From positions 1-63,771 of the forward strand of contig NZ_JABWCV010000023.1 of the NCBI RefSeq assembly GCF_013371085.1: a stretch of DNA of 63,771 bases, given 5' to 3'. A program made the translations under genes and the position numbers. The notes under the pieces were generated by a model, which made no database searches, was not told the DNA's origin, and worked only from the letters and a program-made list of their open reading frames with translations. Below, in pieces: positions 1-7,878 of the stretch (position 1 is its first letter; every line of letters begins with the position of its first letter). Source of the stretch: Vreelandella maris (GTDB lineage: Bacteria; Pseudomonadota; Gammaproteobacteria; Pseudomonadales; Halomonadaceae).

Positions 1-57
1 GGAGGTCAGCGTCTGTTGTTCAGGTTCAGTGAGAGGGGCAACGAAGCGTTTTTCCAT
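1..57 (-). CDS. N-terminal 19 codons of a gene cut by the window edge (possible transposase)
   Basis: The minus strand has an ATG at 55-57 and stays open to the window edge, reading MEKRFVAPLTEPEQQTLTS. This resembles the start of IS630-type transposases, which open with a short leader and a 'LT..E...L' stretch before the helix-turn-helix, but 19 residues cannot settle it. The 213 bp between it and the next gene is a divergent promoter region. Confidence 0.3.
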   Translation of the reverse strand, partial: MEKRFVAPLTEPEQQTLTS

Positions 58-270
58 GGTTCTGTCCGTGTCAGAAATCCTGGCATGGATATTACACGAA
101 AACTTTAGATCAGGTACTTACTATTGATGAGTTAAATTCATAGCCACATCCCAATTTATACCTCTAATGCTTATTACGGCATGGCATTATGGTGATGCTA
201 TCTGATACATATTTTTAAAAATCAATCGCGTATCGGTCTAAAATCGCTACTCACTTGAAGGGGTATGTAG

Positions 271-1407
271 TTGAAATTTAGTTGGAAAAAAATTCTAGGT
301 GTTCTATTACTTCTGGTTTTATCAATTGGCGTAGCTGGGTATGCTTACCTTCAATCTCCAAAATTTGGTGCGCCGCCCGATCAAGAGAGCTTAGCGCTTT
401 TTCAACAATCTCCAAATTATTCAGACGGGATTTTTCATAACCTAGAGCCAATCCCTGAGATCACAATGGAATCAGACTCCGATCGCGGCTGGTTAGACTT
501 TTTCTTTACTGGAGATAGCGGAAGAGCACCCTCACAGGCGTTACCTACAGTAAAGACAAACTTACATGAAATAGAACAAAGCGAAGACATCATTGTTTGG
601 TTAGGGCACTCCTCATTTTATGTACAAGTGGCGGGGCAACGTATTTTAATCGACCCAGTCCTTAGTCAAAATGCCTCACCTATCCCCTTCAACATCCAAG
701 CATTTGAAGGGACGAGCATCTATACCGTAGAAGATATCCCTGATATCGATTATGTCTTAATTTCCCATGATCACTGGGATCATTTGGATTATCCCACGGT
801 GATGGCGTTACAGGATCAAATCGATAACGTTATCGTAGGGCTGGGTGTGGGTTCACACTTTCGAAGCTGGGGATTTGATAATGATCAGATTATTGAAACC
901 GATTGGAACACTCAAATAAGCCTGGATGACGAACTAGTTATCCATGTACTTCCCGCACGTCATTATTCAGGCCGCCTGTTTCAACGTAATCAGACGCTTT
1001 GGGTATCTTTTGGCATTCAATCACCACAAAGGCAACTGTATTTCAGTGGTGATAGCGGCTATGGAAGCCACTTTCAAGCTATAGCCAATGCGTTAGGCGC
1101 AGTAGATGTAGCCATGCTAGATGCAGGCCAATACGATGAACAATGGCGTTTTACGCACATGATGCCTGAAGATGCCGCTCAAGCGGGCCGCGACCTAAGG
1201 GCGACGGGGGTTATACCGGCTCATGTAGGAAGGTTTTCGCTCGCCTTTCACGATTGGGACGACCCATTTAACCAGTTGGCAGGTCTTGACCAAGATGAAC
1301 CATTCGGGCTGTTAACTCCACGTATTGGTGAAGTTATTGAGCTAGATTCTTTGTCAGAGCTTGATTTCACCCAGTGGTGGGATATCGACGACACTTCAGA
1401 TGACTAA
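271..1407 (+). CDS. MBL-fold metallohydrolase, membrane-anchored (UlaG/NAPE-PLD-like)
   Basis: A 378-residue protein starting at TTG, chosen because a GAAGGGG ribosome-binding site lies about 8 bases upstream. Residues 8-27 form one hydrophobic segment, a signal anchor or uncleaved signal peptide, so the enzyme probably acts in the periplasm. The metal site SHDHWDHLD (HxHxDH, residues 166-171) is intact, and further ligands are visible in PARHYSG and SGDSGYGSH. 'LGHSSFYVQ' followed by 'ILIDPVL' is typical of the L-ascorbate-6-phosphate lactonase/NAPE-PLD-like branch, whose members hydrolyse lactones or phosphodiesters. The substrate is unknown. A secreted flavodoxin-like gene follows after 43 bp on the same strand, so the two may be co-transcribed. 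Confidence 0.85.
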   Translation: MKFSWKKILGVLLLLVLSIGVAGYAYLQSPKFGAPPDQESLALFQQSPNYSDGIFHNLEPIPEITMESDSDRGWLDFFFTGDSGRAPSQALPTVKTNLHEIEQSEDIIVWLGHSSFYVQVAGQRILIDPVLSQNASPIPFNIQAFEGTSIYTVEDIPDIDYVLISHDHWDHLDYPTVMALQDQIDNVIVGLGVGSHFRSWGFDNDQIIETDWNTQISLDDELVIHVLPARHYSGRLFQRNQTLWVSFGIQSPQRQLYFSGDSGYGSHFQAIANALGAVDVAMLDAGQYDEQWRFTHMMPEDAAQAGRDLRATGVIPAHVGRFSLAFHDWDDPFNQLAGLDQDEPFGLLTPRIGEVIELDSLSELDFTQWWDIDDTSDD

Positions 1408-1450
1408 GAATAATTGGCTATTAAACCGTCTATTTAATGGATAATACCCT

Positions 1451-2074
1451 ATGCTTTATTTTCGTTTTACCTTATTGATGGCTACCTTATCAGCCTCTTC
1501 CACTCTATACGCGCAAGAACAGGAGAGTGAGAGTGACCTTCAAAGCGACGATGCGAATTTAATTGTCTATTTAACACGTACCAACAATACGAAAGCCGTC
1601 GCTTCTATGATTCATGAAGCAGTGGGCGGAGAACTTATTGAGCTAGCATTAGAATCGCCCTATCCTGAAGATTATGAGTCTATCGTATCTCAAGTAGACG
1701 AAGAGAATGAAACGGGGTACCTTCCTCCTCTTGAGACAACCATCGGTAATATAGAGCAATACGATACCATTTTTATTGGCTTTCCTACCTGGGACATGAC
1801 ACTACCTCCGCCAATGAAAAGCTTCTTGAGTGAATATGATTTAAGCGGGAAAACCGTTATCCCTTTTAATACTAATGGTGGTTACGGTTTAGGCAGCACA
1901 TTGGAGGTTATTGAAGAATTGTGTGCTGGATGCCAGATATTAGAAGCATTTGAGACGAAGGGTGGTTTAGAAAGGGATGGCATTCTACTAGCTATAAAAA
2001 ATGAACGACAAGAAGAAGTTGAGGCTGACGTTTTAGCTTGGTTGGAAAGCATAGGCTATTCAGCCTTAAGATGA
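1451..2074 (+). CDS. Secreted flavodoxin-family protein
   Basis: A 207-residue protein with a cleavable signal peptide (hydrophobic residues 1-20, then A-Q), so the flavodoxin domain is exported. The domain follows the flavodoxin_4 pattern: beta strand 'LIVYLTRTNNT' as the FMN phosphate loop, then 'IFIGFPTWDMTLPPPM' and 'FNTNGGYGLGSTL', which match the FMN-binding loops. Exported flavodoxins of this type often sit beside oxidoreductases or hydrolases; here the partner is the upstream MBL-fold protein, 43 bp away. Its redox partner is not evident. Confidence 0.8.
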   Translation: MLYFRFTLLMATLSASSTLYAQEQESESDLQSDDANLIVYLTRTNNTKAVASMIHEAVGGELIELALESPYPEDYESIVSQVDEENETGYLPPLETTIGNIEQYDTIFIGFPTWDMTLPPPMKSFLSEYDLSGKTVIPFNTNGGYGLGSTLEVIEELCAGCQILEAFETKGGLERDGILLAIKNERQEEVEADVLAWLESIGYSALR

Positions 2075-2600
2075 GAAGACTACGTTAACATAAGTAATTT
2101 TATATTTTAATTACCATGATTCCAAGAAATGCAGAGGATCCTCGATCCGTAACTCGGCACTCTGCATCCTGCTTTTCTGCACTGGATGCTCTCCCTTAAC
2201 ATCAAGAAATCGAGTTCCCTCAGTTTCGCTGAAACTAGCTCGCGCCATCTCCATACCCGACACCGCCCACCCAGTAAACAGGTTCCCATTGGACTAATCC
2301 CGGGGACAGTTGAGGCCCCCGGTTTTGATATCAGTTATTAATTTTGACACTTTGTCGATGGTTCGCTTGTGGGCGCCTTCTCGGCTCGTACCTGACTCAC
2401 CACATGAATAAGCCTTCCCCCTACGCTCACAGCAACATTCTCTAACCCATGCCTCACGGGGTGGTTTGAAGCCAGCCCATGCAGGGTCGGCTCCCCCATA
2501 ATTTCAACTGTTTCTCATATCGCACATACAACTTCTTTCGTTTAGCTGATATTGCTGTGGCACACACAACTGGGTTGAAAATCAACAAGAAGTCTTACGA
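2075..2600. other. Gene-free stretch between flavodoxin and tcuB
   Basis: I find no convincing gene in these 526 bp. A short open frame on the minus strand (about 2107-2289) and another of about 50 codons near 2340-2500 have no recognisable motif and no ribosome-binding site. The base composition is GC-richer than in the upstream pair, and the stretch probably holds decayed sequence at the junction between the MBL/flavodoxin pair and the tcu cluster. Confidence 0.5.
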
Positions 2601-3710
2601 TTAGTGACTGCTGCGGTTGCGCTCCAAGGCGTTGCGATACACCGCCAGCAGGCGATAGAAACCGTGTACGAACTTGCCGTAGGGCATGGTGATAAAAAGT
2701 GCCATCACTACCCCAAGGTGTACAACTAGCATTACACCCATAGCCGAGGTCTCGCGCAACAGCATCAGCGCCAGGCCAGTGAAGCCGGTTAGCCACAGCA
2801 GCGCGATAAAGGCCACGTCCATACCCATCTGGCGTACATCGGCGGTATTCTGATCGCGCACCAGCTTGAGGTACAGGAGCCCCGCCGGGCCAATCAACAG
2901 GCCGATGCCGCCCAGGGTGCCTAACAGCTTCGGCAGGCTGGTGAAGTCGTAGGGCGCCTGCCAGTCGAACACGTAGTGATAGATGGTGCCAGTAACGGTG
3001 GCGGCGAAGCTGAGCATGAAGCCGTAGAAGGTGAAGTGGTGAAAACGCCGCCGCCATTGGGAGTGGTAGGCGTCGGGATAGGTGCAGCCGACCTCACCCT
3101 GGCCGTGCAGGTGCTGGAGCGAGAAGGTCTCCTTGAGCGCTTGGCGCCAGCTCCGGGCATCGCCAAGCCCAGCCACGCCCTCACCGCTCTCACTCCAGAA
3201 GCGTACCATTCCCATCACCAGCGCCAGTAGCACGAATAGCGACACCGAGCCGAAGGTCACTACTATTACGTTGTGCGGCATCAGCGCGTAGAAGTCGCCG
3301 CCATGCTGGGTGGTGACCAGCGCCGCCAGCCCGCCGTTGAGACCGACTGCAATCAGCAACAGCAGCGTCACCCCCACCGCCAACGCCAGCGCGGTGAGCA
3401 GGCCATTGCGGTCGAACAGCTTCGCCAGCGGACCCGGCCAGGCGTAGTCGCGATAGGATTCGGCGCGCAGCTTGGCCATCGACTGCGGCACGTTGACAGC
3501 AAACTCGTGGGGCGGCGCGTACTGACAGGCGTAGTAGCATTCACCACAGTTATGGCAAAGATTGGCCAAATACTTGAGGTCCTCGGGAGTGAAAACGCGG
3601 CGACGTTCCATTGCTGGAAATACCGGGCAGAACCCCTCGCAATACCGACAGGCATTGCAAATTGTCATATTGCTCCGAGTTTCTTCAATTAACGCTTCAA
3701 TCTTTTGCAT
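2601..3710 (-). CDS. tcuB: Tricarballylate-utilisation 4Fe-4S membrane protein TcuB
   Basis: A 369-residue protein of normal length for TcuB/CitB. Residues about 18-75 carry two ferredoxin-type cysteine clusters, CNACRYCEGFCP and CHNCGECYYAC, followed by a membrane domain with about six hydrophobic segments and histidines suited to haem ligation. TcuB is known to take electrons from the flavin of TcuA and pass them to the membrane electron chain, so that tricarballylate can be oxidised to cis-aconitate. The start overlaps the end of tcuA by 14 bp, indicating translational coupling. The GC content is higher than in the clusters that follow, so tcuBA may have a different donor from its neighbours. 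Confidence 0.9.
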   Translation of the reverse strand: MQKIEALIEETRSNMTICNACRYCEGFCPVFPAMERRRVFTPEDLKYLANLCHNCGECYYACQYAPPHEFAVNVPQSMAKLRAESYRDYAWPGPLAKLFDRNGLLTALALAVGVTLLLLIAVGLNGGLAALVTTQHGGDFYALMPHNVIVVTFGSVSLFVLLALVMGMVRFWSESGEGVAGLGDARSWRQALKETFSLQHLHGQGEVGCTYPDAYHSQWRRRFHHFTFYGFMLSFAATVTGTIYHYVFDWQAPYDFTSLPKLLGTLGGIGLLIGPAGLLYLKLVRDQNTADVRQMGMDVAFIALLWLTGFTGLALMLLRETSAMGVMLVVHLGVVMALFITMPYGKFVHGFYRLLAVYRNALERNRSSH

Positions 3711-5133
3711 AACTGCCTGCCTCTTTGCCTGCGATGCGGCCGAACACGGTGCCGATGGTCATGCCGAAGCCGGCGACGTAGCCCTGTCCGAGAATGTTTC
3801 CGGCCATGATCTCGCCGGCCAGGAAGACGTTATCGGACAGCTCTCCGCTGTCCATGTACATGCGCGCCTTGTCATCGACCTCAGCGCCCAGGTAGGTGAA
3901 GGTGATGCCGGTGCGCAGCGGATAGCCGTAGAACGGCGGCTCATCAATACGCTGCGCCCAGTGGGTCTTCTCCGGGGTAACGCCCCAGGTGTGACAGTCG
4001 TCGAGCACGCTGTGGTCGAAGTTGCCGGGCTGCACTGCGGCGTTGAAATCGTCGACGGTCTTGCGCACGGCGTCGACCGGTAACTCGAGCTTGGCCGCCA
4101 GCTCATTGAGGGTGTCGGCCTGCTCGGGGGGAAACACCGAGGGCATGAAGCGACCCTGAGCCTTAGCATCGGTGATCGAGTAGCCCACTTGTCCGGGCTG
4201 TTTGGCGATAAGCCGACCCCAGATGGCATAGCGCTTGGGCCAAAAGTCTTCGCCCTCGTCGTAGAAGCGCTCTCCGTCGCGATTAACCACAATACCCAGT
4301 GACACGCAGTCGACTCGGGTGACGATGCCGCCGTCGTACTTGGGTGCGCGGGCGTCAATGGCCACCGCATGGCCCTGGGTTGGATCGCCGATGATCTTGG
4401 CACCGTTGTCGATCAGCGCACGCAGCATCTTGCCCTGGTTGAAGCGCGTGCCGCGAATCAAGAAGTTGCGTGAAACCTCCCCCCAAGCCTCCTCCAGCCA
4501 CGCCTGGTTGGACTCAAAGCCCCCCGAGGCAATCACCACCGCCTTGGCACTGACTTTGCGTGGTGAACCATTATAGGTCACCAGGGCATGATCGAAGCGC
4601 TTGCCGTCGAACACTAGGCTCTCGGCCTCAGCCTCGTAGAGTATAGTCACGCCGAGGCGCTCGGCGGCCTGGTAATAGGTGTTGACCAGTGCCTTGCCGC
4701 CGCCCAGGAAGAAGGCGTTGGTGCGCCCCAGGTGCAAGGTACCGCCCAGCGACGGCTGGAAGCGCACGCCGTAGTCCTTCATCCATTCGGCACAGGTTTC
4801 CGAGGCACGTATCACGTGGCGCGCCAGGGCCTCATTGGTTATACCCCCGGTGACCCGCCACACGTCGTCGAAGAACTCATCCTCAAGATAGGCATCGCTC
4901 AGCACATCGGTGGGCTCGCGGTGCATGCAGCGCAGGTTGCGGGTGTGAATGCTGTTGCCGCCGCGCCACTTGTGCGGCGCACTTTCAAGCAGCAACACGC
5001 TGGCTCCCTGCTCGCGCGCCGTCAGCGCGGCGCATAGCGCAGCGTTGCCCCCGCCGATAACCAGAACATCGTGGTCAGTTAGATCAGCTTCGCTGAGACG
5101 CGTTCCAGACGATGACAACATCTTGACCCCCAA
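3697..5133 (-). CDS. tcuA: FAD-dependent tricarballylate dehydrogenase TcuA
   Basis: A 478-residue flavoprotein. The N-terminal Rossmann motif VLVIGGGNAALCAALTA (residues about 25-41) and the following 'LLLESAP' acidic end bind FAD. 'GGNSIHTRNLRCMH' and the C-terminal 'AGEIMAGNILGQGYVAGFG' match the succinate dehydrogenase/fumarate reductase flavoprotein superfamily, TcuA branch. It oxidises tricarballylate to cis-aconitate in the cytoplasm at the membrane face and hands electrons to TcuB. It is the first gene of the tcuA-tcuB unit and is divergent from the GntR gene at 5265. A related substrate cannot be excluded, because TcuA-like enzymes are a broad group; a second paralogue lies at 25504. 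Confidence 0.88.
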   Translation of the reverse strand: MGVKMLSSSGTRLSEADLTDHDVLVIGGGNAALCAALTAREQGASVLLLESAPHKWRGGNSIHTRNLRCMHREPTDVLSDAYLEDEFFDDVWRVTGGITNEALARHVIRASETCAEWMKDYGVRFQPSLGGTLHLGRTNAFFLGGGKALVNTYYQAAERLGVTILYEAEAESLVFDGKRFDHALVTYNGSPRKVSAKAVVIASGGFESNQAWLEEAWGEVSRNFLIRGTRFNQGKMLRALIDNGAKIIGDPTQGHAVAIDARAPKYDGGIVTRVDCVSLGIVVNRDGERFYDEGEDFWPKRYAIWGRLIAKQPGQVGYSITDAKAQGRFMPSVFPPEQADTLNELAAKLELPVDAVRKTVDDFNAAVQPGNFDHSVLDDCHTWGVTPEKTHWAQRIDEPPFYGYPLRTGITFTYLGAEVDDKARMYMDSGELSDNVFLAGEIMAGNILGQGYVAGFGMTIGTVFGRIAGKEAGSYAKD

Positions 5134-5191
5134 AATAGCTCACAGGAAAAACATGGGCTGAGTGAGAATCGCCCACCACCATCCACACAAA

Positions 5192-5214
5192 GAATACAAA
5201 TGTATTCATTCGAA
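5192..5214. promoter_or_regulatory. Operator-like palindrome between tcuA and the GntR gene
   Basis: Positions 5192-5207 read GAATACAAATGTATTC, a 16-bp perfect palindrome in the 131-bp divergent intergenic region. This fits the symmetrical sites bound by FCD-type GntR regulators. The overlapping 18-mer at 5197-5214 recurs in reverse orientation, with two mismatches, at 13939-13956 upstream of the TAXI operon. I infer that the regulator at 5265 binds both. Confidence 0.6.
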
Positions 5215-5264
5215 TTCAAATGAAATATTATTATTTTTAGATCACAGTTAAACTGAAAATATGT

Positions 5265-5963
5265 ATGGGACCAAACATGAAGAAGCCAGTAACCGGTAGC
5301 ACCCAATCCTCAGCCAACAATGAACGCGGCGAGCCACTTAGCGAACAGGCGTATCGCTTCATCATCGATGCCATTAAGGAGGGCAGCCTGCTGCCCGGCA
5401 CGCGCATTCGAGAGGTCGAGCTGGCCAAGCGTACTGGCCTTAGTAGAACCCCGGTGCGTGAAGCGCTAAATCGACTACAGCTAGAAGGCCTGGTGGCCAA
5501 CGACCCTTCGCGCGGCATCATCATCACCGAGCTCGACCAAAGCATGATCAGTGAGCTCTACGCGATGCGGGAGGTTCTGGAGGGCACTGCCGCGGGCTTG
5601 GCAGCACGCCATGCTTCAGAGGTGGAAATCGCTTTTTTGCGAGAGATCAATGAGCGTGATGCCAAGCTCACTGATACTTTGGACTTGCTACGCAATAACA
5701 AGCTCTTCCACAGCACACTCTATCGCTGTGCACACAATCGCTACCTATTGAAGATGTTAAATTCTTTACAGGAATCAATGATGCTACTGGGGCGCAGCAC
5801 CCTAGCCAAACCAGGACGGCCAGAGATCGCTCGCAAGGAACATCAGGAGATTATCAATGCCCTCGAGGCTCGTGACCCCAAAACTGCAGAGCAGCTCTCC
5901 CGCACCCATATCCGGGAAGCTTACAAGACACGTCTAGAGGCATTTTTGGAACCATACGAATAG
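5265..5963 (+). CDS. GntR-family regulator, FCD subgroup
   Basis: A 232-residue transcription factor. A winged-helix GntR domain covers residues about 25-90 (LSEQAYRFIIDAI, then LSRTPVREALNRL as the recognition helix). The FCD ligand domain follows, with metal-binding-type histidines in 'LFHSTLYRCAHN', 'KEHQEII' and 'THIREAY'. FCD regulators usually bind organic acids and repress adjacent catabolic genes. It is divergent from tcuAB, and the palindrome at 5192 lies between them, so local control of tcuAB and autoregulation are likely. ATG at 5265 is used here, but ATG at 5277 (MKKP) is equally possible since neither has a strong ribosome-binding site. Confidence 0.85.
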   Translation: MGPNMKKPVTGSTQSSANNERGEPLSEQAYRFIIDAIKEGSLLPGTRIREVELAKRTGLSRTPVREALNRLQLEGLVANDPSRGIIITELDQSMISELYAMREVLEGTAAGLAARHASEVEIAFLREINERDAKLTDTLDLLRNNKLFHSTLYRCAHNRYLLKMLNSLQESMMLLGRSTLAKPGRPEIARKEHQEIINALEARDPKTAEQLSRTHIREAYKTRLEAFLEPYE

Positions 5964-6039
5964 CCAAAAAACAACACAACAGAAGATCAAAGAAAATTGG
6001 GGGCTACACTCTTCAATGGGTGACCACATACTGGCCTTG

Positions 6040-7047
6040 CTACTCTTTTGGAATCACTAGAGGTAAAAGCACAGCCATAAGCAACAAACGTACTACATGA
6101 TGCACACCAACGAACGAGGAGTCATATCCCGTCGTCAAAGAAATAATCGCCATTACTTCAGCTGCTCCCGGGGCATATGCTAATAATAGTTGACCGAATG
6201 GAAGCCCAAGGCTTTTTCCAACAAATAAAGCAGCTGCTGAGGATATCCCTAACGCCAGGATGATGGTTAAAATTGAAATTGGCAGCATATTAACCAACAT
6301 TCGCCAATCAGCATTAACAAACCTAGACCCAATCATCACACCGGTAAAAAGGAGAATGGTCTTTTCTATTTCACTTGGCAAACCGCCTAATGAAACTCCA
6401 GAAATTGAGGCTAGCATAGCCCCCAAGATTGCTCCTATCATTATGGCGGCTGGTAGCCGAATGTAATGAACTATTACAATACCAAAAAATGCAACTGCTA
6501 CGACGACAGGCACAGCCCCCCAGTTAATATACTCATCTTTGAGATTAACCTCATTAAATGACATCCCATGCAGCATGACAGGCATAACAGTCACCAAAAA
6601 GACAACTCTCAAGCTCTGCAGTATAGTAATAGCATGTAAGTCTTTCTTAGAACCGTTAGCAAATTGCAGCATTAACACCAAGTGACCAGGATATGCTGCA
6701 AGAAAAGCCGAGCTTTTATTAAAGCCACCAATGCGTCGCAAAACAAAGCATACTGAGATAAATGTCAACCAAAGCGAAAAAAACATGCCAAGTATACTAG
6801 GAAACCAACGCCAAATAGATGAAACCGCATGAACATCCAAGGCTCCACCAATATTAATAGCTATAACAAATACAGTTATATTTTGAAGCCAAAGAGGAAA
6901 CACTATTGGCCATTTCAGTAGGGCGAGACAGACAGAAGAAAATAAAGGCCCAAGAAGCCAAGCGCTAGGTATACCTAGCGCTTGTGCTATCGAGGCACCG
7001 AATAGGCCGCATACTAGTGTTATCGCCAAACTACAAAAAACATTCAT
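6040..7047 (-). CDS. AbrB-like integral membrane protein (putative transporter)
   Basis: A 335-residue protein made almost wholly of hydrophobic segments, about 10 TM helices in two similar halves. The repeated 'G.PSAWLLGPL' / 'RLPAAIMIGAILGAML' pattern is diagnostic of the PF05145 family, confusingly named AbrB or putative ammonia monooxygenase. These proteins are unrelated to the DNA-binding AbrB. Family members are often found with tricarballylate, tripartite tricarboxylate or TRAP genes, and a role in organic-acid transport is plausible but unproven. It is convergent with the GntR gene. Base composition is markedly lower in GC than tcuBA. Confidence 0.8.
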   Translation of the reverse strand: MNVFCSLAITLVCGLFGASIAQALGIPSAWLLGPLFSSVCLALLKWPIVFPLWLQNITVFVIAINIGGALDVHAVSSIWRWFPSILGMFFSLWLTFISVCFVLRRIGGFNKSSAFLAAYPGHLVLMLQFANGSKKDLHAITILQSLRVVFLVTVMPVMLHGMSFNEVNLKDEYINWGAVPVVVAVAFFGIVIVHYIRLPAAIMIGAILGAMLASISGVSLGGLPSEIEKTILLFTGVMIGSRFVNADWRMLVNMLPISILTIILALGISSAAALFVGKSLGLPFGQLLLAYAPGAAEVMAIISLTTGYDSSFVGVHHVVRLLLMAVLLPLVIPKE

Positions 7048-7050
7048 AAC

Positions 7051-7199
7051 TTAGGGCCTGTTGATGCTGCACATGGGTAGCCATAAAAAGCCGCAGGCCA
7101 AGGCCACCATGCTCTCGTAGTTTCGCTTGAGTTTATCGTTTCGTGTCGCGATGGCACGATACGATTTTAATCGAGCAAAGGTATTTTCAACGCGGCGGC
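7051..7199 (-). pseudogene. C-terminal fragment of an IS5-family transposase
   Basis: The minus strand translates without interruption to the last 50 or so residues of an IS5-group (IS427-like) transposase: CRRVENTFARLK, then YRAIATRNDKLKRNYESM and a hydrophobic tail ending at TAA (7051-7053). The rest of the gene is absent. At its upstream edge it joins directly to an IS66 end fragment (7200-7337), so two dead elements are fused. Confidence 0.75.
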
Positions 7200-7337
7200 A
7201 TAGTACAGATGGCCTAGCCAAAACGCTTGAGTGGGATTGAGTTAACGGCTCATGATGATCTCCAAAGCATAAGAGATCAGCAGTGTGATTGATCAGCCAA
7301 CGTTAATGTGGGCAGATGGGTTTTATGACGCACTTAC
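7200..7337 (-). mobile_element. IS66-family left-end fragment with dead tnpA start
   Basis: On the minus strand the piece begins GTAAGTGCGTCATAAAACCC at 7337, the GTAAG-type terminus of IS66 elements. A reading frame follows, MSR-stop-LNPTQAFWLGHL. It aligns closely to 30001-30126, the corresponding end of the IS66 copy at 28716. The fourth codon is a stop, so it is dead. Homology ends where the IS5 fragment begins, at the shared string CAACGCGGCGGCATA. Confidence 0.7.
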
Positions 7338-7354
7338 GGCTTTTCATAAAAAAT

Positions 7355-7530
7355 TTATTGTATACAGCGAAAGCTCTTTAAACGCTCTAATATTGCCTGA
7401 TAAAGATTTGGTATCTCTAAGTCAATAGAAATTCATCATTCTTTACCTCCAGATACTTCTTAACAGCTTCAATTTCACCTTCACTGCAAATTCCACTATA
7501 TTTAAAACCATCAAAAGGTGTAGTGTAACT
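7355..7530 (-). pseudogene. Relic of an aldehyde dehydrogenase C terminus
   Basis: The minus strand reads SYTTPFDGFKYSGI, then EGEIEAVKKYLE, which is the conserved C-terminal end of the ALDH family; the intact gene at 27031 has SYTTPFGGFKHSGI and EGGIEAVKEYLE. A frameshift after 'NDEFL' moves the tail into another frame (DLEIPNLYQ). Only about 55 codons survive, and the upstream side is cut by the small inverted-repeat element at 7530. Nucleotide divergence from the 27031 gene is high, so this is an old remnant and not a recent duplicate. Confidence 0.75.
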
Positions 7531-7623
7531 AAGTGCCTATGAAAAAGTAAGTCAGGCATAGAACACTGACAAATGGCAGTTTTTTTACCATCTGTAATGC
7601 ACGAAAATATACATAGGCACTTA
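7530..7623. repeat. Small inverted-repeat (MITE-like) element
   Basis: AAGTGCCTATG at 7531-7541 is repeated in inverse as CATAGGCACTT at 7612-7622, and a TA dinucleotide abuts each end (7530-7531 and 7622-7623). The roughly 94-bp unit has no gene. TA flanks and short termini fit a miniature element mobilised by a Tc1/mariner- or IS630-type transposase. It lies exactly at the upstream edge of the ALDH relic. Confidence 0.5.
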
Positions 7624-7878
7624 TCCCTAGGGATTTTAGCCCAAAGGTCACTCGAAAATGGGTGGATACTGTCAAATAACTCACCTTCTCTGGCTTTGTA
7701 TATTATTGACGTATAAATAAATGATATTTTTTAACTTAATGACACAATAAAATAAAACAAATGATATTTATCTATAAACACAACATCATCCAAATTTTTA
7801 CAAGTGCATAAAGACATGTATAAGCGTAATCAATCATCAATACACACCCTACTTACGCAGCAATCCAAATAGCAATTT

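Noticed and set aside
2107..2289. 60-codon minus-strand frame between the flavodoxin gene and tcuB
   Set aside because: No ribosome-binding site, odd Arg/Trp/Cys composition and no motif.
2542..5161. Several long open frames opposite or out of phase with tcuB and tcuA
   Set aside because: They are by-products of the GC-rich codon use in tcuBA; their translations are Arg/Ala/Pro-rich, without motifs, and they overlap well-supported genes completely.
7624..7878. Further gene remnants in the AT-rich gap before the Fe-ADH gene
   Set aside because: All frames are short and AT-driven; I see no homology and no terminator with confidence.
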